Shown piece by piece: positions 63,884-64,000 of a stretch of DNA of 64,000 bases. Position 1 is the first letter of the stretch. Each line of letters starts with the position of its first letter. Made by a program: the position numbers and the translations under genes. This DNA is from Leifsonia sp. Root4 (GTDB lineage: Bacteria; Actinomycetota; Actinomycetes; Actinomycetales; Microbacteriaceae), in assembly GCF_001425085.1 (NCBI RefSeq), contig NZ_LMDN01000003.1, positions 321,684 to 385,683 of the forward strand, read 5' to 3'. Under the pieces are notes generated by a model that saw only the letters and a program-made list of their open reading frames with translations, ran no database searches and was not told the DNA's origin.

Positions 63884-63918
63884 TTCAAAAATGGGTTACC
63901 TGCTACATTTTTTTTGAA
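63884..63918. promoter_or_regulatory. AT-rich inverted repeat in the locus D promoter region
   Basis: TTCAAAAATG at 63884-63893 and CATTTTTTTTGAA at 63906-63918 are inverse copies apart from three extra T, around GGTTACCTGCTA. It lies 80 bases before the receptor start and 43 before the rightward gene at 63961, the place for a shared operator of a LacI- or ROK-type regulator. Confidence 0.45.
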
Positions 63919-63960
63919 CGCGGATTCCATGCGCCGCCACGGTTCCGTATGATGACACCC

Positions 63961-64000
63961 ATGACCGCCGAGATGAGCGCCTCCGAGAAGCCTGTGGCTC
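63961..64000 (+). CDS. 5' end of a divergent gene, probably the locus D regulator
   Basis: An ATG at 63961 opens a frame reading MTAEMSASEKPVA to the window edge. Only 13 codons are visible and no motif can be recognised. Its divergence from a sugar importer operon over an inverted repeat makes a LacI- or ROK-type regulator likely, but another start at 63973 or a different gene is possible. Confidence 0.4.
   Translation, partial: MTAEMSASEKPVA

Noticed and set aside
1..64000. CRISPR arrays, tRNA or rRNA genes, integrase and insertion sequences
   Set aside because: None recognised on either strand by reading; short or divergent examples could be missed without a profile search.

Overview
The window reads as high-GC actinobacterial DNA, most likely a Microbacteriaceae-type organism. 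This rests on recognised actinobacterial families (SCO6880-type conjugation protein, DUF6112 and DUF2637 proteins, MobF relaxase, MAB_1171c-like membrane protein), frequent GTG starts with GGAG-type ribosome sites, and dense 4-base ATGA/GTGA gene overlaps. It has two halves. Bases 1 to about 26.5 kb belong to a conjugative element (ICE or integrated plasmid). Bases 26.9 to 64 kb are a glycoside and oligosaccharide catabolic island. No tRNA, rRNA, CRISPR array, insertion sequence or integrase was seen.

Conjugative half. A leftward transfer block (1-17.4 kb) runs from an ArdC-type antirestriction protein through a prim-pol primase, a DUF2637/HTH membrane protein, two unknown small genes, a ParB-like protein, a VirB8/TcpC-like protein, a lysozyme-like/M23 wall hydrolase, two DUF6112 proteins, a TrbL/VirB6-like membrane protein, an SCO6880 protein and a VirB4-type ATPase. 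Unrelated cargo interrupts it: a six-TM protein (2.3-3.6 kb), a rightward lipoprotein / zinc-ribbon / uracil-DNA-glycosylase-like set (7.1-8.9 kb) and a rightward unknown gene (11.4-12.3 kb). A divergent region at 17.4-17.7 kb carries three copies of a 14-bp palindrome. It separates the block from a rightward operon: HTH regulator, ImmA-like metalloprotease, seven-TM protein, alpha/beta hydrolase. This pairing recalls the ImmR/ImmA switch of ICEBs1. A DUF2971 gene, a hairpin-rich non-coding stretch that may be oriT, a 1186-residue MobF relaxase-helicase and a small membrane protein follow.

Catabolic half. Locus A (26.9-36.1 kb): LacI regulator, Opp/Dpp-type ABC importer with a permease-ATPase fusion, GH1 and a GH35-like enzyme. 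A wrecked GH2 gene follows. Locus B (36.9-48.9 kb): LacI regulator, then an apparent operon of GH2, GPH-type symporter, GH3, GH65-like six-hairpin glycosidase, GH1, a GH43 remnant with its middle deleted, and an SDR carrying an unusual N-terminal domain. A third LacI gene, a TetR gene and a second GPH-type symporter lie at 49.1-52.2 kb. Locus C (52.4-57.4 kb) is a leftward set: DapA-like lyase, ABM-like small protein, EamA exporter, B3/4-domain protein and XRE-cupin regulator, with a MalY/PatB-type aminotransferase downstream. Locus D (57.9-63.8 kb): MalEFG-type ABC importer, GH35-like enzyme and GH1, facing a gene that begins at the right edge.

Three loci therefore pair a GH1 enzyme with a different importer class, two of them also with a GH35-like enzyme. 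This suggests import and stepwise trimming of several beta-linked plant-type glycosides, but no substrate can be read from sequence. Three decayed genes (GH2, GH43, ABM) show that the island is being remodelled.
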